Below, piece by piece: positions 10,218 to 20,948 of a DNA stretch of 64,000 bases. The DNA comes from Pestalotiopsis fici W106-1. Lineage: Eukaryota; Ascomycota; Sordariomycetes; Amphisphaeriales; Sporocadaceae. A model generated the notes under the pieces. That model was given only the letters and a program-made list of their open reading frames with translations, was not told where the DNA came from and did no database searches. Position 1 is the stretch's first letter; each line of letters opens with the position of its first letter. The stretch lies in NCBI RefSeq assembly GCF_000516985.1, contig NW_006917104.1, forward strand, positions 434,001 through 498,000, read 5' to 3'. Both the position numbers and the translations under genes were made by a program.

Positions 10218-11888
10218 ATGTCGGCAACACCAGAAAGCACGACTTCCAGCCCGCCGGACACGCAGCGTGACGGGATGAGGACAACCAAGGAAGACACCGA
10301 TCCTGGATCAAGCACTCAATCGGTAGACAAGGGCCGGACACTGCGCGGCCTCCGCTGGTTCGTCGTTTGCGCATCGCTCTACGTCACCTGCGCGCTGTAC
10401 GGCCTCGATACGACCATTGCCGCCGATGTCCAAGGCCCCGTGATTGCATCTCTGGGCCACGTCGAGCAACTCGCCTGGGTCGGAGCCGGATTTCCTTTGG
10501 GTTCTGTCTGCGTGATTCTTCTACTGGGCCGACTGTACGAATTGTTCAACCTCAAATGGAACTACATCCTCACCGTGCTTCTTTTCGAGATCGGGTCAGC
10601 TATATGTGGCTCTGCGCCCACCATGAACGCCCTGATCGTCGGTCGCGTCATTGCTGGCGCTGGAGGCAGCGGTATCTACCTCGGCTCTCTGCAATACATT
10701 GCCGTCATGACGGGAGACAAGGAGCGCGGCCTATACATGTCCCTTGTTGGTGCAGCATGGGGTGCCGGTGCCGTGCTGGGCCCAGTTATCGGTGGTGCGT
10801 TTGCCGTGTCATCGGCGACCTGGCGCTGGGCATTTTACATTAACCTGGTGATTGGTGCCATCTCGGCCCCAGGCTTTGTTTTCTATCTTCCTTCGATACA
10901 CCCTTCCCAAGGCGTCGGTGTTCGTGACAGACTCGTCAGCATCGACTGGGCTGGATTCATCCTTGGCACCGGGACTTGGGTCACGTTTCTACTGGCCTTT
11001 ACAATGGCTGGTGGCCAGTGGCCTTGGGACGATAGGCGAACAATCACCGTCTTTGTCGTGTTCGGCGTCATCCTTGTCTTTTACGTGCTCCAGCAGTACT
11101 TTGCCTGGATGACCACCCCTGCACGTCGCCTGTTTCCAGCCCATCTGTTGCGGGATCGCACGCAGGTCCTGCTCTATATATCAACTGCAGCCGGTACAAC
11201 AATACTTTTCGTAGTTGTTTACTACATCCCCATTTACTTTCAATTTGTCAACAATGACCAAGCACTTATGGCAGCAGTACGCCTGCTGCCCTTTATCGTT
11301 TTTGGTGTCGCTGTCAATCTCATATCGGGAAGCTTTCTTCATTTCATCAAGATTTACATGGTCTTGTACCTCACCGCTGGAGCCTTTACAGTTGCTGGCG
11401 GAGGTCCTCTGGTGGTCTATCTTGATCCTAGCACATCTACTAGCACCATCTACGGCCTGACCATTTTGATTGCCGTGGGTGCCGGGCTGTCCATGACAAT
11501 CAGCTACACCGTCGCGACGCTGACTCTAAAGCCCGAACAAGCCGCTGCTGGAATCAGCATGCAGAACGTGGCTCAGATTGGCGGACAGGTCATCGCCCTG
11601 GCGATTGCAGGCCAGATCTATCAGTCAGTAGGCATCAGAAATTTGGAAGCAGCGCTTGCTGGACATGGCTTCTCCGACGCTGAGATCCGTGGCGCAACAG
11701 CAGGTGTGCAGAATGCACTGTTCCAAAAATTGGACGGGGACCTGCGCGAGAAGGCAATCATGGCAATCGCGCAAGCCATGCAGATGACCTTTGTCATGGT
11801 ACCCATTGCCGGAGGTGTTGTGCTACTCGCTGGGCTATGTATGAAGAGGGAAAGGCTTTTCGGCAAGGTTGTTGCGGTCGGTGCATAA
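10218..11888 (+). CDS. MFS drug/metabolite exporter, 14-TM (DHA2-type)
   Basis: A single exon of 556 aa. A hydrophilic N-terminus (about 45 residues) precedes about 14 hydrophobic spans. Visible family marks are LDTTIAADVQGPVI after TM1 (motif D-type), GRLYELFNLKW between TM2 and TM3, RVIAGAGGSGIYLG, and the antiporter motif GAGAVLGPVIGG in TM5. It is most like the TRI12/DHA2 efflux group that exports fungal metabolites by proton antiport at the plasma membrane. It lies next to a Zn2Cys6 gene and shares a palindrome with it, so co-regulation and export of a local product are likely. The substrate cannot be told from sequence. Confidence 0.92.
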   Translation: MSATPESTTSSPPDTQRDGMRTTKEDTDPGSSTQSVDKGRTLRGLRWFVVCASLYVTCALYGLDTTIAADVQGPVIASLGHVEQLAWVGAGFPLGSVCVILLLGRLYELFNLKWNYILTVLLFEIGSAICGSAPTMNALIVGRVIAGAGGSGIYLGSLQYIAVMTGDKERGLYMSLVGAAWGAGAVLGPVIGGAFAVSSATWRWAFYINLVIGAISAPGFVFYLPSIHPSQGVGVRDRLVSIDWAGFILGTGTWVTFLLAFTMAGGQWPWDDRRTITVFVVFGVILVFYVLQQYFAWMTTPARRLFPAHLLRDRTQVLLYISTAAGTTILFVVVYYIPIYFQFVNNDQALMAAVRLLPFIVFGVAVNLISGSFLHFIKIYMVLYLTAGAFTVAGGGPLVVYLDPSTSTSTIYGLTILIAVGAGLSMTISYTVATLTLKPEQAAAGISMQNVAQIGGQVIALAIAGQIYQSVGIRNLEAALAGHGFSDAEIRGATAGVQNALFQKLDGDLREKAIMAIAQAMQMTFVMVPIAGGVVLLAGLCMKRERLFGKVVAVGA

Positions 11889-12206
11889 AGGGCGAAGAAA
11901 GCTCCATATGAGTGCTGGAAACCGTGGATAATTGAGCTTTAGCAGCATCTCACAACCGACTCTTCACATCTTGTCGAATGTGGGCATTCTGGACATGAAA
12001 CACGGTGCATAAACACAACGAGTTCAAATAGTACCATACAGTATAAGCTCCTCAGAGTCGGAGTGATATGCAATAATGCAATGCGAATATCATTATTATA
12101 CAGCTATATTTAAAGCGGCTATAAGCGTGATTTTGATATTTTTTTCCTGTGTTCAAAATGGGGGGTTTATTCTAATATAATGCTTAAGCTTACAAATTAA
12201 TATATC
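11889..12206. other. Intergenic, tail-to-tail
   Basis: This 318-bp AT-rich spacer lies between the convergent 3' ends of the MFS and aldo-keto reductase genes. No feature seen. Confidence 0.6.
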
Positions 12207-13371
12207 TTAAGCTTCTGCCTCTAAAGGAGCCGTGTCCGCGTATTCGCCAAAGAAAGACTCTCGTCCACCTTTGACCTCGGCCTCGGACACAACCTGGCGC
12301 AATCTGTCATCATCCTTCTTTCCCAATGGTAGCACCTTGGCTGTACCCATATTCTCTTCCAAGTACTTGACCTTTTTCGTACCGGGAATCACAAAGATGT
12401 TGGGGCTCTGCTCCAAGATCCATGCCAGGGTCAGCTGCGATGGCGTGCAACCCTTCTGTGCTGCTATCTCGTGAAAGGTATCCACGATGGACAGGTTCTT
12501 CTTGAAGTTCTCGCCCTGGAAGCGGGCCATGTTTCTTCGAACATCACCCTCCTCAAAGTCCTCTGGCGAACGGAATCGGCCCGTCAGAATGCCCCGACCA
12601 AGTGGCGAGTACGCAAATATCGCGATACCGAGATCTGTACATGTCTTCATGAGGTGTGTTCCTGAAGCGCCCTCGATTTCCAGCGTCCACGGGTTGTACT
12701 CGGCTTGTATGGCCGTGATGGGGTGAACGGCATGTGCCCGCCGGAGTGTCGTCGAAGAGACCTCGGAAAGGCCCAAGTATTTCACTTTGCCTTCTCTATA
12801 TCACACTGTCAGCTCTACTTATGGGACACAAGATGATGGGTTTGTACGTACTCGACCAGCTGCTTCATAGCTCCAACGGTCTTCTCAATCGGCACGGCCT
12901 CATTTGCACGATGCATATAGTACAGGTCAATGTGCTTAACGCCGAGCCTCTGCAAGCTCTTGTTGGCACTTTCCAAGACATATTCCGGAGACGAGTTGGT
13001 GACCATGCCGGTCTCCTCCATCTTGAGGCCAAACTTGGTCGCGAGGAAGATATCGCCACGGCGCTCAGGATGGAGCCTGAACCACTTGCCAACAACATCT
13101 TCGCTGTCACCGTAGATATCGGCAGTGTCCCAATTTGTACAGCCGATCTCCCATGCACGATCAAGAACTTTGAGACGTTCTTCATCGGACCTGGTATAAG
13201 TCAGTACTAGATAGATTTGCAGGTAGTCAAGTGAAGAATGTGAGGAAAACGTTCAACATACTCGGCCTCGCCGTAACCTATACTCATGCCCATAAGGCCA
13301 AAGCCTATGGCTGGAATTTTGGGACCGTTCTCGGTCAACTGGCGAAGAGGCGTTTGTGCAGGGCGAGACAT
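12207..13371 (-). CDS. Aldo-keto reductase
   Basis: Three exons on the minus strand (13371-13262, 13190-12852, 12795-12207) join in frame to 345 aa, the usual AKR size. The catalytic tetrad is visible: D58 and Y63 in [10 protein letters not shown]89 in ATKFG and H130 in [20 protein letters not shown] is the conserved barrel segment. The C-terminal part has [16 protein letters not shown], the NADPH phosphate-binding loop. The family reduces aldehydes or ketones with NADPH in the cytosol. A TATA-like box lies 85 bp upstream. It sits with an exporter, a regulator and two SDRs, so a tailoring step in a local pathway is a reasonable inference; a general detoxifying role is the alternative. Confidence 0.92.
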
Positions 13372-13455
13372 GATGTGTTTGTGTGATTTATAATTGTGTA
13401 GAGATTTTGTCGATGAGCCGATTTTGTATTGTTTCAACAATGGCCAATGTAGCCT

Positions 13456-13463
13456 TATTTATA
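13456..13463 (-). promoter_or_regulatory. TATA box of the aldo-keto reductase gene
   Basis: The minus strand reads TATAAATA 85 bp upstream of the AKR start codon. Confidence 0.5.
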
Positions 13464-13513
13464 AACTTGAGTCAAATGCGTCATGGTCTACGGAATAGTC
13501 TGTGAAATGTCGC

Positions 13514-13538
13514 GCGGCCGCCGGAGATACCCGGCCGC
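13514..13538. promoter_or_regulatory. GCGGCCG-N11-CGGCCGC inverted repeat
   Basis: Seven-base inverted arms, separated by 11 bp, lie about 145 bp upstream of the AKR start. The left arm continues into CCGCCGG, a half of the palindrome found at 6892 and 9869, so this may be a diverged site for the same regulator. Confidence 0.35.
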
Positions 13539-14286
13539 ATGCAAGCGTCGGAGCTTACGGGCCTTAGGTGTTCAGACCCGGGTTTATATACTGCCAAGAT
13601 CATAAGGCTGCATTAGTGCACAATGTCTTTAGCTATGGTCCTAATGTTCGGTCATGGTCAGGTAGAATCAATCAATGGGGAAAAAATTGCGGCAACCATT
13701 AGATTACGTGTCGACCCGATGCTTACAAACATGCACTCTGACTGGAAAGCACGCATTTCGGCGCCTTAGTAAGACAGGCTACGGGATATCATACAGGTAA
13801 TAATGCACCATAACGTGCAATGAAACACTGACATCTTTCAGACGCTCCTTCGACCACGTCTTCCCCTGCACATTAGCTTAGGTGAGAGCCCTTCTTGAAA
13901 GGTCTGCCGGCTAGGGAGCATCGTTTTCATAGATGCACAACACGGATGCCATCGACTTCATTGGTCCATATAATGGCACGACCAGCTACACATTGTCTTG
14001 GAGTGGGAGGCCGTCACGGCCGAGGGTCAACATGTCGTGGCGATCCCCACTAGCAACGCAAATCTCTACTGGACCCTCGGTGTTAGTGGTCCCGGTACCT
14101 TTGCAGTTGTTGAACTTATGGAACTATGCTGTGCACGATGATAAGATGATGTGGTATTTTGAACGTCATGCAGCGCTACCGACAGCAGACAGTAATTGCC
14201 ACTCGAGTCTTATCTCTTGATTTCAGAGGAATATACCCCCGCCCACGAATATTAGGTAGTGATACCAGGTAGAGACAATAGTCAGA

Positions 14287-15326
14287 TTACCAAGGCAACT
14301 CATCACCAGTGATTGCGTTGATAAACTTTCCAGAGTACTTTTCTCGGCTGGCTTGATCGATCTGGTAAAGTTCAGACTTGACTCAGTCTACGGGAGAATG
14401 ATAAAAACGTACGATGCCCATGATCTTCTCCGCGCTTTGCTCAGGAGTCCAGGGAGCCCTTTCCAATCCCAAGAACTTGGCAGTCTTGCTTCCCATATCG
14501 GTATCGACTAGACTAGACGAGAAAAGGTTAATGTATATGCAAAAGAGTATCCGAGATTCTTGGACCTACCCCGGGTTAAGCGCAACAGCCGTAAGCCATT
14601 CATTGCCCCAATGTGCTGCCCTGCGTATCATTTATTAGTAATAGCGCGTGATAAACAGCATCCAGTAAACTTCGGGAAAAAAAGAACATGCGTACTGGGT
14701 GATCCAGTTCAAAGCTGCTTTGGAAATGCAATACGAGGGGGCGACATGAGTACGACCCTGTCCCATTCCTCCCAAGGTGCCTGCAGCACTGGAGATGGGG
14801 ACAAACTTGGCATTGCTCGATTTCTTAAGCAACGGGTAACAAGCTTGATATAATGCCAATGGGCCTACTGCGTTGACGTTGAACGCGTTGCTCAGGACTC
14901 CAAGGTCGACCGTTTCAATCGGCTCAATCGGTGGGCTTATACCAGCATTCGGGATTAAGATGTCAACATGGTCGATCCCCTGAGCCTCCATCTCCTTGAC
15001 TGCCGTGGTCGAGTCTTGAGGAGAGGCGCTCTCGATCTTGACTAGAAGCAGTCGCGAACCGTCGCCCTTGAGGCTAGCCTTTAATTCGGCTACGCCTGGT
15101 GCTGCATCGTCGCGGATGGTCCCTACGACGGTGTGGTTTGGTCGTGCCAAATAAGCCTGGGCCAACGACTTTCCGATACCTGATTATGAATATGGTAGCA
15201 CTTGTTTGAATAATTATTGTTACTGTCAGATTGGCAGTGTCGGAGAGAAGGGCACATTGATTCACCGAGCTAGGAGCACGTACCTCTACCTGCGCCAGTA
15301 ATAACTACAACAAGCTGGCTGGACAT
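14287..15326 (-). CDS. Short-chain dehydrogenase/reductase (sniffer / norsolorinate-ketoreductase type)
   Basis: Five exons (15326-15284, 15179-14696, 14620-14570, 14512-14413, 14361-14287) join in frame to 250 aa, normal for a classical SDR. Seen: the NAD(P) motif TGAGRGIG at 10-17, NAG at 92-94 (IPNAGIS), catalytic Ser in PISSAAG near 145, and Y164xxxK168 (YCISK). The tail GKFINAITGDELPW is typical of the NOR-1-like fungal group, which reduces polyketide ketones among other substrates. The paralogue at 19113 has the same architecture. The two flank a polyketide synthase remnant, hinting that they once acted on its product. Actual substrate unknown. Confidence 0.9.
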
Positions 15327-15791
15327 GATTGTGGGTGTACGGATATGTTGATGTGTGTGATGTGTGAGTCGTGCTGAATCTTGAGGTTCAAGGAACGCGG
15401 TGTAGTGGTTTGGAGGGGGTCATGCTTCACTGATTGATAAGCACACAAGGGTATCTTAGATGCCTTGTAGCATAACGATCGCTCGACAATGGAGATGACA
15501 TTCTTCCTATTTGCTTTGGTGAGGTGCTGGATCCCTGTTAACCGCCTGGGGTGGCCTAACTTAGCAGGGCACAGTATGGGCCCAGGCTGTTTACTGAGTG
15601 CCTAATGTGGGACCTACCTAGTACCAACCTAATGTACCGACTGCATCGAACTAACCATTCATTGTATTACACCGCACCGTATCGGGCTTCGTTGCGTCGC
15701 AAAAGCGTGACGAAAGAAAGCAATTCATAACGGCGGAGTACCTCTGGATATCTAAAATCTACTTGATATGTTCATTGTCTCTTGTGCACCA
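15327..15791. other. Intergenic
   Basis: This 465-bp gap holds the SDR promoter and lies beyond the 3' end of the polyketide synthase remnant. No clear element seen. Confidence 0.5.
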
Positions 15792-17960
15792 TCAGACACT
15801 CTGCAGCTTACCGACGAGAGCAAAGAATGAGCTTGCGTTGGTGATTTCGAGGGTCGTCAATTCGCCCTGGACCTCGGAGCGCACCCAGTTCCGCAGTTCT
15901 ACTGCAGCTAGCGAGTCCAGCCCGGATGCCATGAGCGACTTGGCAGGTCCCATCTCGGTCTCAAGACGGAGTATCTTTGTGAATTGAGAGGCAAGAATGT
16001 CGACAGCCTCCTTGACTAGCGCCGCTGTCTCTGCCCCCGACTTTTGCAGCATCCGGAAAGATCGTATTGTCCCCTCACTGGTGCCGGACTCTGCAGCAGC
16101 GGCCCCGGACGAGGCGGCTCCGCGCACAAAGTGATAGCCGAACCGGGCTTCGCGGATCAGGTCTGAATCATCGGGCAGAGGATACACAATGCCAGTCACA
16201 AATTGGGCGATCCTGGCAACGTTGATCGGTCCCGTCTGCTGCAGGATCGAATAGCCGAGGATTTTGCGCAGATTGCCCTCCAATAAGGGTGTCCATTGCC
16301 CGCCTCTTGTCAAAATGGCTATCCATGCTGCCTTATCCGCCACGTATCCCACGTCTTCCATCAATCCGAGATCGACAGCATTCGCGCGGAGTCCAAGCGA
16401 TTGACGCTAGCTGGCAAATGCATCGAGGAACGTGTTGGCTGCCGAGTAGTTGGACTGACTTTTCTTACCAATGATACCCGAGATACTTGACAGCAATGTA
16501 AAGAAGTCAACTGGGCGTTTCTTCTCAAGAGAGGCACGATGGAGATTCTAAGTACAGGCAATCTTGGCGTGAATTGCAGTGTGGTAATTTTCTATCGTCA
16601 TTGTCTCAAACGGTTTGTCCTGAAAATTCCTGTAGGCAAATATGATAGGCAAGGAGTCTCGGAGATTACTTGGCTTACTCTCAAAGTCATAGCTCCCTGG
16701 ACAACACCAGATATCACTGGTTCTGCTTCTGAGAATAGCTGTCGCACAAAGTCCGGCTCACCAATGTCACCTCCAGCCTCAACAACTTGACACACGTGCG
16801 CCACGCAATTCGCTACGATGCTCTGAGATGCCTCGTCTGCAATACCACTCCTCGAACACACGATGATATGCTTTGCCCCACGCTGTCCCATGTATATGGC
16901 TAGATTACCGCAAAGACCCTTTAACCCTCCGACGATAAGATAGGAGACATCTGGCTGCAGTGCGAGCCTAGGAAGCACTGGACGGATTGGGACACGGACA
17001 TCCTTGTCACTCTCTCTCTCGATCACAACTTTGCCAATGTGACGACCACTGCGAATATAGGTCAGCGCCGAGGGGACGTCGTTGAAGACAGAAGTGGTGA
17101 TCGGGTGCACAGGATATATATGGCCGGCGTTGACCAAGTCAAAGATTTCGCTCAGCAGTCCGCCCTCAGAAGTTAGCCAAATTCTTTGATCATTACAATG
17201 GCATGGAGTTCTCTGCAACGTACCTTTCGATCAGAGGGTCCGAGATATCCTTTGTATAGGAAAAGTCCATTGCTCTGAAGGAGCAATTCCTGTGCAACGG
17301 CTCCATTGACAACATCTTACCATCAACAATATCTTTCTTGCCAATTTCGACCATGGTACCTCCGTCGCCGCAAATCCGCCACGTCAAATCCAGCATCTCA
17401 TCCGTGAGCGGGTTGATCATAATGTCGACGCTGCGACCCTGTGCGACCTCCAGGATCGACTTGGCAAACTTTACATTTCTGGGAGAGACTATGTGACTGG
17501 GTGGAATATCGTAATTGTCAATGAGAAACTGGCGCTTTTCTTCAGAGCCGACCGTGACAAATGTCTAAGTTCGACAATGAGTAACCATTTCTCCATCAAC
17601 AGGGCAATCTTTCTCACCTTGGCATCCATGTATTGACAAAGCTGTATGCTGGATATGCCTACACCACCTGATGCCGAGTGAATGATTACAGACTATGTCA
17701 CGACAGATTAACAACTTTCTGGTAGAGCCTGAACGCACTGGTCACTTGCGTATCCACTTTTCATGTTGGCGACATGGAAGAGCGAGTATAGAGATGCCAG
17801 GTGAACAGAAGGAATTGTTGCTGCATCCTATTTTTGGTAACATGAATTAGTGAATTGATCCCTACCCTTGTAGCGGGGCATTTCAGACATACTTGCCCAA
17901 TTCTCAGCTTCGTGAAAGCTGAAAAGAGGGAGAAAGCCCTCAATCAACTGATTCGAGATC
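15792..17960 (-). pseudogene. Decayed 3' end of a reducing polyketide synthase (ER-KR-ACP)
   Basis: Read on the minus strand, conserved pieces follow in order. ER: AATIPSVHLASLYSLF near 17.8 kb and HSASGGVGISSIQLCQY near 17.67 kb. KR: SYLIVGGLKGLCGNLA near 16.93 kb and [14 protein letters not shown] near 16.43 kb. ACP: GLDSLAAVELRNW with its phosphopantetheine Ser near 15.9 kb, then a normal stop at 15792. Plausible introns still separate the pieces. Two in-frame TAG codons interrupt the KR, at 16550-16548 and 16409-16407. KS, AT and DH, which should precede, are absent; sequence to about 18.39 kb on this strand has only unclear relics. The enzyme cannot be made as written. Whether the 5' part moved elsewhere cannot be told. 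Confidence 0.85.
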
Positions 17961-19112
17961 GCCAGTTTCAGTTGCGAGGCAATGAACCGTTTACACTGCT
18001 ACCCTTCAACGCCAAGGGAGAGTATCCGATTGGCATGGCAGGATCTGAGGATCTGGGGGGCAAAGAGGCCCCGAATCGTACAGCTTCATGAACGCGGTGA
18101 CTGATCGCGGCGCGCCAAACTTTCGCAACCGTATCACACTGCAGACTTACCATAAACTTGCCATGTTCCACCCAAAGGAAGTCTTGAAGACAGTGACCAC
18201 AACGCCCATTATGATGGTCACCCCGGAGCTGGACGCCATGTCGCCTACTGAAGAGCAAATTGAATGTTTGACAAGTTCACGCAGCCGAAGAAATTCTACC
18301 TTGCGAACGGTCGGGGGCACCTCACCGTCATCATTGGTGATGATGCGCAAGATGTACCGAATGCCCAGGTTGGCTTTCTCAGGATAACGTTAAAGGAGAG
18401 CGTCGTGTCTTAGAGGAGGAGCATTATGGTAGAGCGGGCACGTAAGCACTTGCACGTTGGCGCCCACATGGGTTTATTTTCCTCCGGTCTATAGTTCTGC
18501 TTTCAAATGAGAATAAGCATAATCGACGAAACAATCCGCCGGTATGACAAATGCAATAATCCAGACAGGGATGTGCAACAGTTGTAGATGCAATCTCTCA
18601 TGATGATTTTGTGGTGGGGCTCTCGGTACGATGCGTGGCGCGTATGTCTTATATTTCATGCCTTGTAGTTGATGGTATGGCTTACCCTGCATGAGACCCC
18701 TAGGTGGTACCTACGATTAGCGTACATCACCCGCCAAAAGTACATACGGGGCCGAGAGACATGTCATATGCAAGGTAACAAACAACCATCAACCAAACGC
18801 CATCAATATGATCACAAGAAACGATTTGGGATTCAGGTTTGTAATGCTCGCTGGAGTGCAAACAAATGAACCCATCGAACTCGGGGAAACCATCACCCGC
18901 GACCCCCCCCCCCCCCCCCCTCTTCAGCACTGCAAATATTGTGACTTCAATTGTACCGCTCCCACCAAGTTTCTCTTGACTTCCGAACACGACCGCACTA
19001 CTCACAGAGCTTTCATATCAAATAGCGTCCATTGAGAATTTCTCTTGGGGACTTCGAAACGACCCGGAGGCTTCAACATCAATCCCACCTCCGCAACAAG
19101 CAAGTAGCAGCC
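17961..19112. other. Intergenic with unclear relics and poly-C tract
   Basis: This stretch contains short minus-strand open pieces between about 17.97 and 18.39 kb that may be further decayed polyketide synthase sequence, though I could not match them to a domain. An 18-base C run sits at 18903. The promoter of the second SDR is at the right end. Confidence 0.45.
18903..18920. repeat. 18-base C homopolymer
   Basis: An uninterrupted run of 18 C lies 192 bp upstream of the SDR start at 19113. It may be a real promoter tract or a sequencing/assembly length artefact. Confidence 0.9.
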
Positions 19113-19966
19113 ATGGCGCCTACCATTGTACTCATCACCGGGTGCAATAGAGGCATTGGAAAGGGCTTACTCGAACGCTATCTTGCCAAGCCCAACCACA
19201 CCATCATCGCTGCCAACCGGGATCCTAAACACGAAACATCGCAGGCTCTGTTCAATCTGTCCAAGGCCGAGGGTACCACGCTGATTCTCATCAAGATTGA
19301 TGCGACAGTCCAAAGTGACCCGGCCAATGCTGTCGAGGAACTGGCAGGTCGTGGCATTGACCATCTAGACATTGTCATTGCCAATGCTGGCATCGCGCGG
19401 CTTTGGGTCAAAGTCTCCAAGGTTACTGCAGAGCAGATGCAGGAGCACACCGTGGCCAACACTTATGGTTTCATTTGGCTGTTCCAGGCTCTTTTGCCGC
19501 TCTTGAAGAAGTCAAAAAAGCCTACTTGGGTGACAATCGGCTCTTCTTCTGCATTCCTGACTGTAAGTGTCCTCCTGCATTACTCCTTACCGACCCTGGC
19601 TAACGGGAGTTATGCAGAACATGCTTCCCATGAAGAATGCTGCATACGCTCCATCAAAGCTCGTCGGCCACTGGCTTACCAAGGCGATCCACATTGAAGA
19701 GCCTTGGCTCACAGCGTTCCCTATTGATCCGGGGTAAGTTGACTGAAATGGTTTCCCGCCACCACTGTCAAAATGCTAAAGCCTGCACGCGTAGTTGGGT
19801 CCAAACCGACCTCGGCAATCGTGGTGCCGACGCCTTTGGCTACCCAGAGGCCGCTGTTACTGTTGCTGACAGTACAGATGGATTGGTCAAGGTCATTGAT
19901 GCCGCTTCAAGGGATACACATAGCGGAAAACTGTGGAGCTTTGAGGGACAGGAACTACCTTGGTAA
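19113..19966 (+). CDS. Short-chain dehydrogenase/reductase, paralogue of the 14.3 kb gene
   Basis: Three exons (19113-19562, 19618-19733, 19795-19966) join in frame to 245 aa. Motifs: TGCNRGIG at 9-16, IANAGIA near 93, Ser in TIGSSSAF, and Y160xxxK164 (YAPSK). PGWVQTDLGNRGA follows, and the C-terminus GKLWSFEGQELPW parallels the other SDR. It belongs to the same sniffer/NOR-1-like subgroup and should be a soluble NAD(P)H-dependent carbonyl reductase. The ATG at 19113 is chosen because it places the Rossmann motif close to the N-terminus; the frame stays open upstream to 19032. The two intron positions that follow the catalytic region match those of the paralogue, supporting common descent. 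Confidence 0.92.
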
Positions 19967-20948
19967 TTGCTCCTTGGGTTTCAGACATGCTGGGGACGTC
20001 ATGCTGCCGGTGCGGCTGAGCGTTATGAGCCAACCCGGCTTACGGATTCCCAGATCTGCCGAGGAGACTTGGCAAAAACAAGGAATTTTCGTCATGATAC
20101 CTTCAAATGTCTGTTCTCTTTGACTAGGTCTTGTACAATCCATCGCCAATTATTGTGACCCATCTCAAACATCATTCATATCTACTAGTCGCAGATTCAC
20201 AGGCTTTTGACGGTATATGCTTCAAGATAAAGCCGAAACTGTTTAGTTCGCTATTGGGTTGATTCCTTTTGTTGATATTTTTAAGCTACCTAGTGGACAT
20301 GAAATTTTAGCAACATTCCGTTCCAGTTTTACTTTGAGTGACACGGGAACATAAAGTCAAGAACACAATATCCAAAAAGAGCAGTTGTCGACATGTTATT
20401 GTTCCTACGGGATGCTTATAGCTTTAGAAGGATCTCGATGATGCGGAAAGAATTTCCGATATATATTGTCAAAAGAGAAGAAAATGGAGTGCTTTCCACA
20501 CGGGTATATATTTGACCACGCTGTCTTTGCTGGATGTGAAAATAACTATTGCACGACAACCATCTAGATTTCAACATTGATATGAGCGGTAATTTCTTTA
20601 TCGCCGATTACTTCACTTGTGTTCACTATTGGAGTCGTATACAAGCATGAAGACTTTCAAAAAGATCACGTCTTAGATGCAAATATTTGCAACATCTGCT
20701 TAATATAACTACATAAATAGCCATGTTGCATTTCTGTGTTCCTGCGGCATTTACTGTTGCGTATGTAGTATGCTAGACGAGAAGCTACTTGAAGAAGAAT
20801 CAACCTAAACCACCGCATGACGCTTCAGCACCATTTTGTCCTGCAGAACGTCTCCGAGTCTAAAGTCCGTAAGTCTTGATGAATCCAGAAACTTGGTGCG
20901 TATCTTACCTATCTATTCGGTACCAAATGGAACCTTGCAGAACTGAGT
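19967..20948. other. Intergenic, tail-to-tail
   Basis: This 982-bp AT-rich gap lies between the 3' ends of the SDR and the repeat-peptide gene. I see no gene or repeat in it. Confidence 0.55.

Larger units (their letters stand above)
13372..14286. other. Intergenic with AKR promoter
   Basis: This 915-bp gap contains a TATA-like box (13456-13463) and a GC-rich inverted repeat (13514-13538) belonging to the AKR promoter side. The plus ORF at 13933-14220 has no family resemblance and is not called. Confidence 0.5.

Noticed and set aside
12471..13210. Plus-strand ORFs over the aldo-keto reductase
   Set aside because: They are antisense shadows of a well-supported minus gene with a full catalytic tetrad.
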